A stretch of 36,043 nucleotides of DNA from Phallusia fumigata (GCA_008931825.1 QXVZ01027685.1:1-36043); one strand, 5' to 3'. Counted from the stretch's first letter, positions 1 through 9,607 are shown. Notes: generated by a model from the sequence alone, not told the origin. Translations and numbers: made by a program.

Positions 1-599
1 AAAAAACTTTTTAAACAACGATTTTAATTAATCCATGCTACGCCAACTTCAGATAAGCAATTTCTTGTTGGTCAAAGGTGTTTAAAACCCAACTTTAAAC
101 TAAGCGTGGTGGAAGCTCAATTTGTTTGGTTCAGTTTTTCTTTAAGCTGTTGACATAAATTAATTTAAGCTATTAACACAAGAACTAAAATCCGTTCTCA
201 TTAGGTGCAAAACCAGTAACAAAGTTACATTGTGAAATTGATATTAAGGAAGTGATTGTTAATAGAATCTATGTGAGGCTTTTGCAGAAGCTTTGTTTGA
301 CTCAACATCATTAGGCATAGGCACTGTTAGGTATATTTTTTGCTATGTTTGGACAAGTTATTAAAACTTTGCAATTTTGTACATTATTTAATTATTTTAT
401 GTTTGTTTACATGCTAAACATATTCCTGGTAATAAAAAGTGGACTTGCTCATTCTTGTTTCAAAATGATTCCAACGGAGCTGACTTATGCCAAAGATTTT
501 TATCAGGTATGTTTATCTTTAAAATTTACAAAAACTGTTTACTGACAAATGATTTTTTTAAACTTGTGTATTAAATATATGATTGATTGGTTTTTTACA
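1..599. other. AT-rich stretch, no gene seen
   Basis: There is no repeat member, splice-flanked exon or convincing ORF here. A short open frame at 345-545 has low-complexity, F/Y/L-rich composition typical of AT-rich non-coding DNA. Confidence 0.5.
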
Positions 600-830
600 A
601 CTTGGTCCTTGCAATTTAGGCATGAAATGTTTAAACAATTATATTCAAACTTTGACAGCTGGTAGATGATGTGGCATCAGTTTTTTGACTTCATAGCGCT
701 AGTGGCACCAGCTCAAAATGAGTAAACTGTTTTGCTTTCGCACACCACAAATAACAAGTTTCTATGAATACCATAGCCCAAAATTGCAGAAGAAGTTTAT
801 CTATGCGAACATAAACTACTTGTAACTCAT
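600..830 (+). repeat. H-family repeat, degenerate copy
   Basis: It contains the H landmarks GGCATGAAATGTTT, CTTTGACAGCTGGTAGAT and GCTTTCGCACACCACAAA in the order seen in better copies (for example 19.3-19.45 kb). The GGGTCCCCTTCC head is missing. Confidence 0.55.
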
Positions 831-906
831 CAGAAAACCCACTAGGTCGAAAAGCCCCTGCTGTAATGTTAGCATTAAGTCTGTTTTATTTGGTATTTGT
901 TTTTTT

Positions 907-946
907 TGGCAACAGGGTAATAACCCCAGTGATTACCCTGTTGCCA
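907..946. repeat. Perfect 15-bp inverted repeat
   Basis: The arm TGGCAACAGGGTAAT (907-921) is exactly complementary to ATTACCCTGTTGCCA (932-946), with a 10-nt spacer. The spacer and right arm resemble the H-family phrase CCCCAGTGGTTACCCC. It can form a strong hairpin or cruciform. Confidence 0.8.
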
Positions 947-1280
947 ATATCCTACATAACCCTTAAGCCCCAAAAGTTGACTTGCTATGCACCTAGGGTT
1001 CGTAGTTTGTACCACAATGGTGTGTCATTCCCTTATCTTAGTTATTTTTGTAATCATCAACACAGCAGATTGTAGTTATGAAACTTATTTAAAATACCTG
1101 CTACAATTTGGACGTGCATCTGGATTGATGCATAATGTTCAATTTTCTGCCTGCAGAAACAATGATGGCATGAAAAGCTTAGGTGACTATATAAAATATT
1201 GTAGTGAATATATATTCTTCAAAAAATTGATGATAGTGTATATGGAATGGCAAAATGGTAAAAGCCTGTCTTTTCGTTAT

Positions 1281-3155
1281 GGGTCCCCTTCCGGATTGTT
1301 TTTTACCCTGCAGCTTGTCCATGAACTTTTGGCATGAACTGTTCTATAGATTTGAATAAAACTTTTACAGCTGGTAGATATGGTTGTGAGGTTTTGCCAC
1401 CTGATGCATTTGACCAAGTTGCCCAAGGGGTCGCTAACCCCTTAAAATGGGTCAAATTATCGAACATGTGTCCGAATTGGATGAAATTAGTGTCCGAATT
1501 GGATCAAAAACATTTCTTTGTGGTACAATGATTGCTGTGTTGCACTTTATAGCCCCTGTAGTTACCCAACTGACCCCCTAAAATGGGTGCAATCTGTTTA
1601 TTGGACCCCATAACCCCAGTGGTTATTCCACTTGCCTCCTAAACTGGTTCAAATTACTAAACAATGTCCAAATTAAGCGAAATTCGGACAGTTTGTATAT
1701 CATGCCAATGCAGTGTATTAATTTCTTTGTTTGACTCCATAGCCCCAGCAGTTACACCACTAGCCCCCAAAAATAGGTCAAACTGATAAACAAATATTTG
1801 TTTGAGAAATTCGTGCTGTTTGTAGAACATTTCATGTGCCTTGTACAATGATTGCTGTTTTGCACATAAAAGCCTCAGTGGTTACCCCCAAAAATGGGTG
1901 CCATCTGTTTCCTTTGACCCCATAACCCTAGTGGTACTCCATTTGCCCCTGGGTCAAACTACTAAACAATGCCTGAATCACATGGCATTATGACAGTTTG
2001 TATATTGTATCATTGTGATACAATAATTGCTATGTCCAGTGTTACCCCACTAACCCCTTAGAATGGGTTAAATTACTGAACAATGTCTAAGTTGAGTGAA
2101 ATTTTAGGAGTTTGTATAACATGTCTTTGTTGTGCCTTAATTTATGTGTTTTACCCTATATCCTCAGCAGTTACACCGCTAGCCACCTAAAATGGATCAA
2201 ATTGTTAAACAAGGTCTGAATTCTATGAAATTTGGACGGTTTGTATAACGTGCCATGGTGGTGCATTTGTTGCTGTGTTCTACCCCATACCCTGGTAGAT
2301 TTGTACAGTTTGCACACGTGATAGACAGGCAGCTAAAGCTGTCCTCTGTAACTTATTTTTTTAAAAGGTAAGGTTATAAAAACAGCAATACATACTCATG
2401 TTTATTCATTTTTGCAGAAGTTGTGATGATCTTTCTCTCATCGTTGATTTTACCTGCATGGGTCGTCAACTGAAAAGTTACATCAGTTTCATCCCATCGT
2501 TCAATCATTATGTGTCCCCTTCCAAAAACGGATACATTGTTTTTACTGACTTTTTATTCCTTTTTCTCTTTTCTACCCTGTAGCTTGTCCATGACCAACT
2601 TTTACAGCTGGTAGATTTGGTCATGGGGTTGTGTTATCTGATCCCTTAGCCCCAGTAGTTACCCAATTAGCCTCAAAACAGTAAAACGTTTTTCAAATGA
2701 TTTGCATGCTCGCAAACACCACAAACGAAAAAGTTTGATTGGTTTGACCCTGTAGGCCCATCTGTTACCCTCCCAGGCCCCAAAACGGGACAAAAACAAT
2801 ATGTGAAAAACAATATCCGAATTACGTGAAATTCGGACGGTTTTATAACATGTAATAGTGGTGCAATGATTGCTTCGTATTTTCGAGGAGCCCCAGCATT
2901 TACCCCGCTAAACCCCTAAAATTTGTCAATTGCCGAAACTGGTTGTAACTTGGACAGTTTGTAGAACATGTCACATCGAGAAAAACGCATAATACCACTT
3001 CGCATGTGTAAGGACCATGCGTTTCTGACAATAGCTCAGGTAACTATGATACCCAACTACGGTGTAAAATGTTTGGAATATATCCTCTTTTAATGGGTAA
3101 TGGTGTATATAAAATGTTTATGTATGGTAATCCACCCTTCTATTTTTCTTGAACG
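1281..3155 (+). repeat. H-family repeat, longest composite copy
   Basis: It starts with GGGTCCCCTTCC, then a T-rich tract ending ACCCTGCAG, then CTTGTCCATG and the phrase GATTTGGATGAAACTTT..ACAGCTGGTAGATATGG. An internal tandem array follows, then a second head (about 2512-2640), then the shared tail ending GGTAA.CCACCCTTCTA near 3150. No transposase or reverse transcriptase frame is visible. It is either a non-autonomous element or a dispersed satellite-like repeat. Fragments recur at 9.6, 19.2, 22.2, 23.4, 25.2, 26.0, 26.7 and 28.0 kb. Confidence 0.6.
1549..2310 (+). repeat. Diverged tandem array, ~125-bp unit
   Basis: Successive units carry the landmarks CCCCAGTGGTTACCCC, AAATGGGTCAAATTACT, AACAATGTCC and GTTTGTATAACATG, recurring near 1610, 1736, 1918, 2030, 2155 and 2282. 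One short unit of about 57 bp lies between 1861 and 1918. Several units contain complementary arms GTCCRAATT/AATTCGGAC around a short spacer. Divergence between units is substantial, so the array is old. Confidence 0.6.
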
Positions 3156-3720
3156 AATCAGTGCTCTTCACAACAAAACGTCCGGCTGACTGTGTATTCC
3201 GTATTGTCAGTATTTTCTTCACGGTTGTTAACCCGTTTCTGTTTTATCGTGCCGTGCAATAAACATGTTCAACTGCATTTGGACTGTTTCTCCTATTTCA
3301 GCTTGTTTAGGATTCAGTAAAAGGATGTGTTGACCGAATTTTGAAACTAATGGTTGATTTTTTGCTATTTTTAATCACCTTTAAAATGTTAGACCCAAAC
3401 TGAAAGACTGTGAGCAAAATGTACCAAAAAATGGTGAGAAAATTATGCCTTCAAATTTCAGTTCAGGTTTTGGGTAGAATCCCTAAAGAGGGCTACAATT
3501 TTAAAAATTTGTCTGAAATTGATTTTTTTTCAAATATGCGTAAATAGAAATAACAACGCTCTTTATTTGCTTAAAATTTCGATCTAATTGTTCGGTATTA
3601 GCATCTATAGACACTAATATTCGATTGGAAATTGGAAAACTTGGTTTATAAACCTGCGTAATTTATGATAGAAATGTTGTCGATTTTGAAGTGAGACTCT
3701 TTGACCTGCATATACCTTCA
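3156..3720. other. Unassigned intergenic or intronic DNA
   Basis: No cassette member or repeat was recognised. The segment is AT-rich with no supported ORF, and ends where TSP1-exon similarity begins. Confidence 0.4.
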
Positions 3721-3885
3721 CCTCTTCTGCGTTGACTCGGATGGGAAGGGTTGGATCGGAATTGATCTGCGAAGGAAAATCGTGTACGAATGAAACTGAA
3801 ATACGGAAATCCCACAGTTTCCGTTTAAACGGTGGAGTGTTCGTTTATGTCGACGTCAATGGAAAGCCATGTAGTTAGTTACGAG
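3721..3885 (+). pseudogene. K1: thrombospondin type 1 (TSP1) exon remnant
   Basis: One frame is open from about 3720 to a TAG at 3876-3878. It reads ..TRMGRVGSELICEGKSC (3738-3785), then TNETEIRKSHSF, then GGVFVYVDVNGKPCS. The order R-x-R, GSEL.CEGK.C, ETEIRK matches the C-terminal two thirds of a TSP1 repeat, a disulfide-bonded extracellular adhesion module. The N-terminal Trp/Cys part seen in K4 and K5 is absent and no clean acceptor is visible upstream. A donor-like GAG|GTAAG closes the exon. Module G1 begins about 350 bp downstream. The stop ten bases before the donor and the missing N-terminus argue for a decayed exon. Confidence 0.55.
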
Positions 3886-4237
3886 GTAAGTCAAATTATA
3901 ACATTTTCTTCCCAACGCTGTTTTTTCGTGCATTACTATGCACTTTCGTTTCCAAATTTAATTAAATATACTTTGGAGCTAATATGAAATTTTCTTGGTT
4001 ATAAACGGACATAAGCTTCAATGGCATGCGAGTTTTGTTTTGTCTTTGCATCTGCGAAACGAACAAATAAAGTTGTTCGAATATCCTGACATAAGTATGA
4101 CCAAATATGAAGAACATACTATTATTTAAGCGTTAACGAGGTAAACGCGCCAAAGTTGATGTAGACTTTTACATGATAATAACGCTAATGACTGCCGATT
4201 TTTTTCTTTTAAACACATGTTGCCTCCGGAATGCTTC

Positions 4238-4568
4238 CAGCAAACACTGCGGTGTTACAAGCGCCAATCAAATCACACCACGTCACGCCAATTCAAGAAT
4301 CAAGTTTTAGGCGCTTTGCCTTCAGCAACTTATCAACCGGCTGCAAATGCAACTAACTAATTGGTGCAATAAAGCCAGCCATTGGACGGATGAAGAGCGC
4401 TCCTGTGACGTTTCGAGAGCAAGCGATTTGATTGGTCGAAAAAAGGAAAAAATGAAGCCACGTAGCTTTGGCGTGGCGACGTGTCATTCCTCTTTCACAA
4501 CTCGTGGGGAAGGTGGCCATGTTGAAGGAAGACGACGCAAGTGCTACTCTCCAGTGGAAAAGATACAA
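4238..4568 (+). promoter_or_regulatory. G1: CCAAT-rich promoter-like module with conserved ORF
   Basis: Five CCAAT/ATTGG boxes lie at 4264-4268, 4288-4292, 4360-4364, 4381-4385 and 4431-4435, with a TGACG at 4406-4410. Such clustering resembles an NF-Y/CREB-type promoter and recurs in four other copies. The same DNA is open from ATG 4347 (LQMQLTNWCNK, HWTDEERSCDVSRAS, LIGRKKEK). That frame is also open in G2, G3 and G4, so a coding role cannot be excluded. The exon ends CAA|GTAGTT at 4568. A nearer ATG at 4519 starts a short frame that can join exon e2. No TATA box is evident. Confidence 0.45.
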
Positions 4569-4607
4569 GTAGTTTCATTGTTTAAAATAAACTTTAATGG
4601 TGTCAAT

Positions 4608-4645
4608 GCAAAAATAGACTGGGGTGCACACTTGTTTATTTCTGC
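4608..4645 (+). repeat. P1 intronic hairpin with GTGCAC core
   Basis: The left arm GCAAAAATAGACTGG faces the right arm CTTGTTTATTTCTGC around GGTGCACA. It lies in the first intron of the G1 unit at the same place as the hairpins at 6484, 15608, 18500 and 24346. Confidence 0.6.
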
Positions 4646-4732
4646 ATCGATACCAAATTGTGATATGTCGTTTAGTATGCTTAAGAAAACTTACCAAACA
4701 CAAGGTACTGCTGTTGAATCATTTAATTTCAG

Positions 4733-4837
4733 CTACTCGTTTGCTTCTGATCAATACTTTGGGACCATCCGCTGACTGCTCGACCACCGCCCGAACATTT
4801 AAACTGGAGAAACATGGATAAAATTGATGCAAAACAG
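4733..4837 (+). pseudogene. e2 exon remnant of G1 unit
   Basis: It is preceded by TTTAATTTCAG. It shares the phrases CTTCTGATCAAT, CTGCTCGACC and CGCCCGAAC with the other e2 copies. A frame reading ATRLLLINTLGPSADCSTTA runs to a TAA. The 3' end is AAACAG|GAAAGT, which has lost the GT or GC of a donor. Confidence 0.45.
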
Positions 4838-4910
4838 GAAAGTAAATCTTATCGAACTCAAATGTGACGATTAACTGGTGTTACATTATGTTGGATTTTA
4901 TGACTAGCAT

Positions 4911-4948
4911 GGGAAGACAGTATAACGTGCACTTATGCAGTCTTCGCA
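4911..4948 (+). repeat. P2 intronic hairpin with GTGCAC core
   Basis: GGGAAGACAG faces CAGTCTTCGC across TATAACGTGCACTTATG. The same element follows e2 in every G unit. Confidence 0.55.
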
Positions 4949-5027
4949 TGTTAACAAATTTAAACCTATTTTCATTAGAAAATCTATGACGCAAAGTTTC
5001 ACGTACTTCAACTGTTTTATTTCGCAG

Positions 5028-5171
5028 AACGTGAAACAGATGCAAAGTTCTCATGTATTCGAGTGGAAGAGGACTTCTAGTACTGCTTCTAATTTATTTT
5101 GCAGGAGAAGAAATGGAAACAGAGTGAGCGTGTTTTCAGTTGCGACAGAATCTAGATGGATAGGCATGTAA
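5028..5171 (+). pseudogene. e3 exon remnants of G1 unit
   Basis: The acceptor TTATTTCGCAG precedes AACGTGAAACAGATG, homologous to e3 of G2, G4 and G5. A second acceptor-like TTATTTTGCAG ends at 5104, followed by GAGAAGAAATGG, which resembles the segment at 7626. One frame is open to a TAA at 5169-5171. No protein family is recognised. Confidence 0.35.
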
Positions 5172-5435
5172 CTTCTGATCAACTTAAGTTACTGCTAAAA
5201 GATTACCAGCCTTTTCCTACGTATGTTGCAATGTTGTTTAGTTTTGCGAACATGCTGCGACTCATAGTCCACAAAAGACAAAATCGAGTGAAACACCTTA
5301 CCTCTACATTTCGGTTCCGGTTTTAGTTTAAGAACCAAGACACAAATAATCGATTTGAGTCCAGAAACATGCAAAAAATTGCAATAACATTGCTCCTGAC
5401 GTTGTCGATTCTTGACTGCTAAATTTTGATCACAA

Positions 5436-5505
5436 TCTGCCGGCAACTTCATAGGTGGTTCGCTTTCTGATCCCCTGTCCGCGGCTCGAATCTCAGTGGG
5501 GTTAT
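5436..5505 (+). mobile_element. tRNA-derived SINE-like head
   Basis: An A-box-like ACTTCATAGGTGG (5447-5459) and a B-box-like GGCTCGAATCTC (5483-5494) are spaced as in RNA polymerase III internal promoters. CAGTGGGG and an A/T-rich run follow. The sequence does not fold into a clear cloverleaf, so a tRNA-derived SINE fragment is more likely than a functional tRNA gene. Confidence 0.35.
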
Positions 5506-5642
5506 TAATTATTTTTTTGGCGTAAATCTGACGGAAAATTGTTTGTGTTAGACATTTTAATCCCCACAGAACATCACAGCCCCAAATTTGCCTTTGTCCT
5601 AGACATTGGTTTTAAACACTAATGTCAGTTATTTTGTTTCAG

Positions 5643-5805
5643 TCGGCTGTGTTGTTTCTGGATGTGGAGAATGCGTTGGATCAGAGTTGCTCTGCGAAGG
5701 AAAGTCATGTACGGATAACCTGAAATTCAGAAAAGCCACAGTGTTTGTTTCAACCGCGGAGTGTTCATTCATGTCGTCGTCAATGCAAAGACCTATAGTT
5801 TCGAC
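5643..5805 (+). pseudogene. K2: TSP1 exon remnant
   Basis: The acceptor TTTTGTTTCAG ends at 5642. In phase 1 the frame reads GCVVSGCGECVGSELLCEGK and then SCTD, matching the TSP1 order C-V-V-S-x-W..C..GSEL.CEGK.C. The usual Trp is Cys here, and the block between the second Cys and GSEL (CELGCNATSAS in K5) is deleted. A one-base deletion after SCTD relative to K1 moves the rest of the homology into another frame. The donor is CGAC|GTAAGC. Module G2 follows. It reads as a broken extracellular-domain exon. Confidence 0.55.
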
Positions 5806-6105
5806 GTAAGCTGTATTGTAACATTTTGTTGCCAACGAATTTGTTTCGTGCATATTACTGCGCTTTCGTTTCCAAATTTAATCACATGAATCTTGCAGCT
5901 TATTTAAAATTTGTTAGGTTTTTGTTAATAATAATGTTCAATCGCACTTTGCCGCTGCCCACAGAACAAATTAAGTTGTTCGATTACCCAATTTTATTTG
6001 GCCTCCAAAGTACACTGAAATACACATAAGTTTGGCTAAATATAAAAAAATATATTTAATACGTGATAAAAACACCAATGATGACGGCCGAAATTTTTTT
6101 CAAAC

Positions 6106-6439
6106 ATGCTTTTAGCAAGCACTGTGGTGATTCAAGCGCCAATCACATCACACTACGTCATGCCAAAACGACCGCCAGTAGACCAGTGCTTTGCCTGTCG
6201 CAACAAATCAACCGGCTGCAAATGCAACTCGCTAATTGGTGCAATGACGCCAACCATTGGACGGATGAAGAGCGCTCCTGTGACGTTTCGAGAGCAAGCG
6301 ATTTGATTGGTCGAAAAAAGGAAAAAATGAAGCCACGTAGCTTTGGCGTGGCGTTGCGTCATTCCTTTTCTGAAACTCGTGGAGAAGGCAGCGTTGCTGA
6401 CGGAAAACCACCCGAAGACGTCTCACCAGCGGATAAGAT
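6106..6439 (+). promoter_or_regulatory. G2: CCAAT-rich promoter-like module with conserved ORF
   Basis: CCAAT/ATTGG boxes lie at 6139-6143, 6235-6239, 6256-6260 and 6306-6310, with TGACGTTTCG at 6281-6290. It is homologous to G1 throughout. The frame from 6063 to 6467 is open and shares INRLQMQL, NWCN, HWTDEERSCDVSRAS and LIGRKKEKMKPRSFGVA with G1. The exon end is inferred at CAA|GTAGTT. Confidence 0.45.
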
Positions 6440-6483
6440 GCAAGTAGTTTCATTCTTTTTAAATTAACTTCTATGGTGTCAAT

Positions 6484-6521
6484 GCAGAAATAGACTGGGG
6501 TGCACACTTGTTTATTTCTGC
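6484..6521 (+). repeat. P1 intronic hairpin with GTGCAC core
   Basis: GCAGAAATAGACTGG pairs with CTTGTTTATTTCTGC around GGTGCACA. Differences from perfect pairing are two G-U-compatible positions and one T-T. Confidence 0.7.
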
Positions 6522-6581
6522 ATCGATACTGAATTGTAATCTGTTGTTTACAATTACTGCTGTTGGATCTTTTTATTTCAG

Positions 6582-6683
6582 CTCGTCGTTTGCTTCTGAT
6601 CAATGCTGTGAGACCATCCGCTGACTACTCGACCGCAGCCCGAACATTGGAGAAACGTGGACAAAAAATTTGATGCAAAACAG
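6582..6683 (+). pseudogene. e2 exon remnant of G2 unit
   Basis: The acceptor TTTTATTTCAG is followed by CTCGTCGTTTGCTTCTG. One frame reads ARRLLLINAVRPSADYSTAA. The 3' end is AAACAG|GCAAGT, a strong GC-type donor, unlike the GT donors of most cassettes. Confidence 0.45.
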
Positions 6684-6763
6684 GCAAGTAAATCTTAAAT
6701 GCAAATTGAACACGCACGCAACGATTAACTGTTGTTTGTGTTAGATTTTATGACAAGCATGGA

Positions 6764-6797
6764 AAGACAGTATAACGTGCACTTATCCTGTCTTCGC
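6764..6797 (+). repeat. P2 intronic hairpin with GTGCAC core
   Basis: AAGACAG pairs with CTGTCTT across TATAACGTGCACTTATC. Confidence 0.6.
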
Positions 6798-6878
6798 ATG
6801 TTAACAAAATTTGAAACACATATTAAACTTGATTACGTATGACGCAGAATTCCTTCTACTGCACAGTTTTTTTCGCAG

Positions 6879-6947
6879 GAGATGAAACAGATGCGAATTT
6901 CTGTATTCGAGTGAAAGAGATGCGTAAAGAACAGTGGCTTCTCACAG
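6879..6947 (+). pseudogene. e3 exon remnant of G2 unit
   Basis: The acceptor TTTTTTTCGCAG precedes GAGATGAAACAGATGCG. The exon ends ACAGTGGCTTCTCACAG|GTTTAA, sharing CAGTGGCTTCT with e3 of G4 and G5. No protein domain is recognised. Confidence 0.4.
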
Positions 6948-7510
6948 GTTTAATGTAGATCCTTTTTTGATCCGGCATGATTAACGTAAAACATAAACGC
7001 ACTCTTATGTGTCTTCATCAGTCGTAATGTTTCGGCTTTCTTTTTTGTCAACCTAACATATTTTACAAATTTGGTCATGTCCAATGACATAACAATAATA
7101 TTTTGGCATAAGTTAATAAATCAGAATTTTTGACATGTTGTTGGCACGTTAAAATAACAAGTTGTTTCCACGTTTTCGTCAAGTAAGAGTTCAAATTTCT
7201 TCGATAGATGGGTATCTGAAGTTGTGCACTGACAATTTTTTACCCCAGTTCACCCATCGGTTCAACCACAGGCCTCCAAAACGTGCTTATTTTTAACAGC
7301 AGTATTTAACGAAGTAAGTTACGTAATGGTTTCCAATTTTGATAGTTGATACAATGCAAAGTATTTTAAAGTATTTTGTGACTTTAGTTTTGTTACAGAT
7401 TTTCGTAAAACTACTACAAAGAGAATTAAAATATGACCTTCTTAGGTCATAGACAACCGGAGACGTGTCAGAAAAGGAATCAACGTGTTCGATGAATCTA
7501 ACTTTTACTG
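6948..7510. other. Unassigned AT-rich DNA
   Basis: No exon cassette was recognised. Part of it (about 7290-7400, with TTGATACAATGCAAA and TTGTGACTTT) recurs near 16795-16880 and 17130-17200, so it includes an unclassified low-copy repeat. Confidence 0.35.
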
Positions 7511-7555
7511 CCATGCGAAGGCAGCTTAGCGTGCACCTATCCTGTCTTCGCATGG
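7511..7555 (+). repeat. P2 hairpin, best stem
   Basis: CCATGCGAAGGCAG (7511-7524) pairs with CTGTCTTCGCATGG (7542-7555) at all 14 positions if one G-U is allowed. The loop holds GTGCAC at 7531-7536. Confidence 0.75.
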
Positions 7556-7625
7556 TAAACTACTAGATGTAAACTAGGTTATGTATCGCCTTAATTTCCT
7601 GGTACTGCTTCTAATTTATTTGCAG

Positions 7626-7690
7626 AAAACGGAACGAAAGCGGAATCAGCGTGTTTTCGCTTGCAACAGAATGGACAAATGTTCGGCAAA
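7626..7690 (+). pseudogene. e3-like exon fragment
   Basis: The acceptor TAATTTATTTGCAG precedes AAAACGGAACGAAAGCGG and CAGCGTGTTTTCGCTTGC, homologous to 5105-5150. The 3' boundary is uncertain. Confidence 0.3.
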
Positions 7691-7762
7691 ACTATATACC
7701 ATGCGATCCACCCCATACATCGAACGATATACAACCAATTCGGTGCAAGTACAACTGAGTTT

Positions 7763-7802
7763 CGTTAACACTTCCCTGTTGCTGCTCCAAATAGTGAGCA
7801 CT
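7763..7802 (+). repeat. Left arm of D-E intron foldback
   Basis: It contains GTTAACACTTCC, TTGCTGCTCC and AATAGTGAGC, as in complete foldbacks elsewhere. The right arm is not recognisable here. Confidence 0.4.
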
Positions 7803-7932
7803 TGTTGATTTTTGCACAATTACTTGTATGTTACACTTACTTATTTGCATGTCACCAATGTTTTTGCTACATTTGAATGCATAGGAAATCCCACACCTAA
7901 TTTTTTTGAATGCTATGTTAGTTTTGTTGCAG

Positions 7933-8037
7933 ATGTGCGGATAACACCTTTTCGAAATGTTAAATAGATTGCAAAACCTGCAAAAGTATTAAAGGTATCC
8001 GGTTCGTGAACGGCATTCAAAGCAGCACAGACCAACT
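7933..8037 (+). pseudogene. E1 exon remnant
   Basis: The acceptor TTTTGTTGCAG precedes ATGTGCGGATAACACC, and the exon ends CCAACT|GTAAGC. It is homologous to the other E exons, but the frame that aligns with E and A elsewhere has an early TAG. Confidence 0.45.
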
Positions 8038-8109
8038 GTAAGCAAAGAACCGTAAAACACTTATTAAATTAGTGTATGTTTGAATTATGTCTATCATTGT
8101 TTTTTTTAG

Positions 8110-8175
8110 GAAGTATAGCTGCGACGAAGTAGTGAGCAAAACAGACGACGATTCAGACAACCCACATTTTCACAG
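8110..8175 (+). pseudogene. F1 exon remnant
   Basis: The acceptor is TTTTTTTAG. This is the only F copy with a textbook CACAG|GTAAGT donor. One frame is open throughout, reading KYSCDEV.., in register with KYYCDE of the other F copies. Length is 66 nt, as in F4, F7 and F8. Confidence 0.5.
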
Positions 8176-8317
8176 GTAAGTTTGAATTAATTTATTTTTA
8201 TGGGTCACTAATTCATCGTGATTTAAATTCCTTTCCACAAACGAATTAAACTACAAACGAATTAATAAAACTAAATACTGAGGTGACACATGTTTTTTAT
8301 ATCTGCGCTTTTTCTTT

Positions 8318-8389
8318 TTGACCATCACTGCTTTGAGGTCTGCTGGGATTTCAAGAGTACAGCCAATAAAACGATGCTATGCTGAACAG
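8318..8389 (+). pseudogene. B'1 exon remnant
   Basis: GACCATCACTGCTTTGAGG to GCTGAACAG|GCGAGT aligns with other B' copies. The acceptor AG is lost and the donor is GC-type. Confidence 0.35.
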
Positions 8390-8480
8390 GCGAGTCAACC
8401 ACATTACCAGTAAAGGATTGGTAAACTAAGATTAAAGATAATGTTCTGGGATCAGTTGGTTAACAAAATTTATATCGTGT

Positions 8481-8510
8481 AAGTTAAACAGGGTGCACAC
8501 TGTTTTGCTT
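8481..8510 (+). repeat. P4 intronic hairpin with GTGCAC core
   Basis: AAGTTAAACAG pairs with CTGTTTTGCTT around GGTGCACA. One position is G-U-compatible. Confidence 0.7.
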
Positions 8511-8588
8511 TCGCGATATGTGAAATGATTTGCAATAGGCATAGAGATGATTTTGCATTTTGTTGTTTGTGTTGTGTTGTTGTTTCAG

Positions 8589-8710
8589 GAAATTATAAAT
8601 TTACCGGTGACAACGTGAACTCTTTATAACTCTAATTGAAGATGAGTTCTTCCTTCTTATGGACAACATCCGGATCATGATTGGACGGAAGTCAAGCAGC
8701 AAACAGATAA
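8589..8710 (+). pseudogene. A'1 exon remnant
   Basis: The acceptor TTGTTGTTTCAG precedes a segment shared with 10353 and 12508 (CGGTGACAACGTGAAC, GGACGGAAGTCAAGCAGC). The 5' end lines up with the A exons of array 2. No clear donor is seen, so the 3' limit is approximate. Confidence 0.35.
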
Positions 8711-8837
8711 TGTTTTCATGCAGGACTTTCATTTTTTCCACTTCGGAAATTGCTTTATAAGTCAACCATGCAAGCCACATTCTTCGAATTTATACACAAA
8801 TTGGATACAAATACAACAAATTTTGAATTTGTTGCAG

Positions 8838-8943
8838 ATTTTTGTCCAAATCCGTTTCAAACACCACACGAATTTCGACATGAATTCACAAAAGCGGAAG
8901 CGAGGTACAAGTCAACGTGTCCACAGCAACCAACTGCTTAATT
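8838..8943 (+). pseudogene. D1 exon
   Basis: The acceptor AATTTGTTGCAG and the ATT|GTAAGC donor are intact. In phase 1 the frame reads FCPNPFQTPHEFRHEF then TKAEARYKSTCPQQPTA before a TAA at the very end of the exon. Other D copies read PTAE there instead. Two cysteines about 26 residues apart and the CPNPF motif are conserved among copies. No known family is recognised. Confidence 0.5.
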
Positions 8944-8957
8944 GTAAGCAAACTTAC
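8944..8957 (+). promoter_or_regulatory. Self-complementary 5' splice site after D1
   Basis: GTAAGCAAACTTAC contains the donor GTAAG and its complement CTTAC four bases later, so the splice donor can fold on itself. The same arrangement follows D4, D5, D8 and D9. Confidence 0.55.
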
Positions 8958-8990
8958 AATTAGATTTAAGTTTTCGTTTGGCAAATTGTC

Positions 8991-9135
8991 GTGAACACTT
9001 TTCTGCTGCTGCTCCGAATAGTGAGCCCGTTTTTCAATTTTTGCATGATGATTTGCATGTTGCACCTGCTATTCCGCATGTCACGTGTGTCCCGTTTACT
9101 GTTCGGATGTCAGCATCGACAGAAGTGTCCACACC
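8991..9135 (+). repeat. D-E intron foldback
   Basis: The left arm (GTGAACACTT.., CTGCTGCTCCGAATAGTGAG) is imperfectly complementary to the right arm (TTTACTGTTCGG, CAGCATCGACAGAAGTGTCC) across about 65 bp. The same foldback occurs in the equivalent intron of at least five other cassettes. Confidence 0.6.
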
Positions 9136-9331
9136 AAAATATTCACAAATTCCCCAACTGTATTCGTTTAAACATGGTTTCAAAATACTAAATTTGCAGC
9201 AAGATGACCATAAGCTTTACCATTATATCTTATCAATAATCTCAAACACATTTTCTTTATTCCAATGCATAAGAAATTCTCCAACCATTCTCAGTCGAAA
9301 CTTGAATACTGTGTTGTAGTTTTTGTTGCAG

Positions 9332-9440
9332 ATGTCTGTCCTACACCTTTCCGAAATATGAAATGGATTGCAAAACCTGCAGCGGCAAAAGTAGTGGAGA
9401 CATCAGGTACATGAAAGTTATTCGAAGCATCACGCACAAA
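9332..9440 (+). pseudogene. E2 exon, donor deleted
   Basis: The acceptor TTTTTGTTGCAG is intact. In phase 1 the frame reads VCPTPFRNMKWIAKPAAAK to a TGA. The consensus end CACCAAAT|GTAAGC is removed by a small deletion, so this copy could not be spliced at the usual site. Confidence 0.45.
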
Positions 9441-9607
9441 ACAACCGTAAAACACTGTTTTGCGCCAATAGTTTCATACATCAGTATTATCTGTACTACA
9501 ATCAAAACTTTAACTTAATGCGAGTGCACGCTGACAGCCCCTAATTGCATTGATTATCCTAAGCACATGTTTTCATGATCACTAATATATTTCGCTGTGT
9601 TATTATT

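Noticed and set aside
1281-3155. H repeat as a retrotransposon or DNA transposon with coding capacity
   Set aside because: No reverse transcriptase, integrase or transposase frame was found. Terminal repeats and target-site duplications could not be defined.
4347-4775. 142-codon ORF through G1, its intron and e2
   Set aside because: The second half reads through the P1 hairpin intron. Only the G-module half is conserved in other copies.
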